DNA from: Shimia aestuarii
Lineage (GTDB): Bacteria; Pseudomonadota; Alphaproteobacteria; Rhodobacterales; Rhodobacteraceae
Assembly (NCBI RefSeq): GCF_022814865.1
Contig: NZ_JAKVRD010000003.1
Location: 156,001-220,000 of the forward strand
Length of the DNA: 64,000 nucleotides
Direction of reading: 5' to 3'
Part shown: piece by piece, positions 62,881 to 64,000 of the stretch
Position numbering within the stretch: position 1 is the stretch's first letter
Layout of the letters: every line of letters starts with the position of its first letter
The notes under the pieces: generated by a model
Database searches by the model: none
What the model was told of the DNA's origin: nothing
The model's input: only the letters and a program-made list of their open reading frames with translations
Program-made: the position numbers and the translations under genes

Positions 62881-64000
62881 TTATCCCTTGTCCTTGAGCC
62901 CCATCAGCGCCGCAGCGAAGGGGTTGTCCGGATCAATGGCTTTTTCCTTTTTCGGCGGGCGGGCCTGATATTGCTTGGCCCCCTGATCACGACGCGGTGC
63001 GCCCTTACCCTTGGGTTTGCCGCCCTTGCCGCGCGGTTTGTCGCCCTGCGGCGCGCCACGGTCTGCGCCACGGCGCGGCCCCCGGTTGCCCTGCCGGTTT
63101 CCAGCCCAGGTAAAGGTAAAGAATACCTCCATCTCCGGCCCTTCTGTGGCCTCAGGCGTCTCCTCTGCCGCTGCCGGTGCTTCGGGCGCGGCGTCCGCGG
63201 CAACCGCGTCCTCTGCTGCCGCGTCTTCGACGGGCGCATCGGTGGCTGTCTCGGTGCTCTCGGTCGCAGCCTCTGCCGGTGCTTCCGGTGCAGCCTTGAC
63301 CTTTTCGCGCTCGCCCTTCTCGGCCTTGTAGCCAAGCCCCTGCATCAGATCTGCAAACTGCTCGAGCGTCATGCCAGTGATCGAGAGCATATCGGCCTTA
63401 GCCTCAAAGCCCCCACGGCTATCCTCCGCGCGCAGCATATCGGCAAGGCGCTCCAGCATATCAATGCGGATCGCGCGTTCCCCGGCGGCGCGGTAGCCAG
63501 CCATGCTGTGATAGCCCTGCGGCACACCTTTGCCCGACGGCACAGTCACAAGGCCGGGCGGCGGCGCTTCGGGGAATTCATCAAGCCCTTGGGCCAGCGA
63601 CCACAGGACCAAACGCAGGCGCGTCGGTGCAGGCTTCAGAAGAAGCGGCATGAAGATCGTGAACTGGCCGAACCGAACACCATGTTTGCGCAGCGATCCG
63701 CGCGCGTCCTGATCAAGCTCCTTGACCTCTCCCGCAACCTCACCGCGCGGAATAACGCCAAGCGTCTCGACAAGACGGAACGCAAAGCCCCGCGCCAGAC
63801 CGGTAAGCTCTTCATCCTTGGACAGGTTCAAAAGCGGCTCAAACAGCGCGGCGATCTTGCGGTCGATGAAATGCTGCAAGCGGCGTGCGACCTTCTGGGC
63901 GACATCTGCCCCCGCTTCGTCGTCAACGAAGACCTTGATGCCCGGCTTGAGCGGATCATCTCCGGGTACGAGCTTACCAACGGCTTGCTCGCCCCACATC
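62881..64000 (-). CDS. Helicase-related protein, C-terminal part (gene cut by window edge)
   Basis: The last about 373 residues of a large protein whose N-terminal part lies to the right; the apparent start at 63999 is only an internal Met. The visible part has helical SUV3-type helicase C-terminal features (ARGFAFRLVETLGVIPRGEV, RFGQFTIFMPLLLKPAPTRL), a long Ala/Glu/Thr low-complexity stretch (about 235-290) and a basic Gly/Arg/Lys tail (GNRGPRRGADRG), consistent with RNA binding. It lies 44 bp upstream of hslR. The identification rests on this conserved context and tail, because the helicase motor motifs are outside the window. Confidence 0.8.
   Translation of the reverse strand, partial: MWGEQAVGKLVPGDDPLKPGIKVFVDDEAGADVAQKVARRLQHFIDRKIAALFEPLLNLSKDEELTGLARGFAFRLVETLGVIPRGEVAGEVKELDQDARGSLRKHGVRFGQFTIFMPLLLKPAPTRLRLVLWSLAQGLDEFPEAPPPGLVTVPSGKGVPQGYHSMAGYRAAGERAIRIDMLERLADMLRAEDSRGGFEAKADMLSITGMTLEQFADLMQGLGYKAEKGEREKVKAAPEAPAEAATESTETATDAPVEDAAAEDAVAADAAPEAPAAAEETPEATEGPEMEVFFTFTWAGNRQGNRGPRRGADRGAPQGDKPRGKGGKPKGKGAPRRDQGAKQYQARPPKKEKAIDPDNPFAAALMGLKDKG

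Noticed and set aside
1-64000. Insertion sequences, prophage genes, CRISPR arrays, rRNA genes
   Set aside because: No transposase, integrase, phage structural gene, spaced direct-repeat array or rRNA sequence was recognised on either strand.

Overview
The window looks like chromosomal DNA of a Rhodobacterales (Roseobacter-group) alphaproteobacterium. The grounds are high GC with C/G-ending codons, the gene order hisB-hisH-hisA-hisF-hisE, the helicase/hslR/fdxA/carD neighbourhood, the fused allantoinase/OHCU decarboxylase, and a CbbR-controlled set of Calvin-cycle genes. The species cannot be named from the sequence. No insertion sequence, phage, CRISPR array or rRNA was seen; there is one tRNA (Tyr, GTA).

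Layout. (a) 1-3703: cbbT (cut by the left edge), cbbP and cbbF, with divergent cbbR; this suggests an autotrophic Calvin cycle whose RuBisCO genes would lie left of the window. (b) 3761-9891: purine-ring breakdown: cytochrome-linked urate oxidase PuuD, a LysR regulator, UraH, a PuuE-UraD fusion, AllA and an NCS2 purine permease. Guanine deaminase at 32055-33347 feeds the same pathway. (c) 10171-15781: three large surface-polysaccharide-type proteins that combine RgpF, methyltransferase, TPR and GT2 modules. (d) 15850-18724: a small exported protein, a class C beta-lactamase-fold serine hydrolase and an AraC regulator. (e) 18839-25767: an IclR regulator and a divergent operon with a complete TRAP transporter, a dihydroorotate-dehydrogenase-like flavoprotein, a cupin, a DUF6282 HxH hydrolase and an HpaI-type aldolase. 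This reads as a self-contained catabolic pathway for an unidentified organic acid and is the best candidate for an undescribed system here. Segments (c) to (e) are bracketed by a 34-bp direct repeat.

(f) 26147-31797: SLC13 and DMT transporters, YmdB phosphodiesterase, 5-formyl-THF cyclo-ligase and MgtE. (g) 33464-37945: histidine biosynthesis with interspersed opposite-strand genes. (h) 37972-41626: a strong small-RNA candidate, a zinc-ribbon protein, rlmB, tRNA-Tyr and an EF-G paralogue lacking the catalytic histidine. (i) 41684-44750: glutarate/glutaryl-CoA breakdown (gcdH, an XRE-cupin regulator and a CaiB-type CoA transferase) around a conspicuous operator. (j) 44747-49405: a tightly overlapped operon (flavin monooxygenase, BASS transporter, epimerase-like SDR, SDR) facing a TetR regulator across a palindromic operator; its substrate is unknown. 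(k) 49411-64000: housekeeping and lineage-specific genes: a GT-like protein, metY, SIMPL protein, a GspL/GspC-like membrane protein, acyltransferase, AsnC regulator, KefB-type antiporter, cobT/cobS, carD, fdxA, hslR and the C-terminal end of a helicase-related protein.

Start sites were chosen from Shine-Dalgarno spacing and family length and differ from the longest frame in many genes. All functional calls are by reading the protein sequence; no database search was run.
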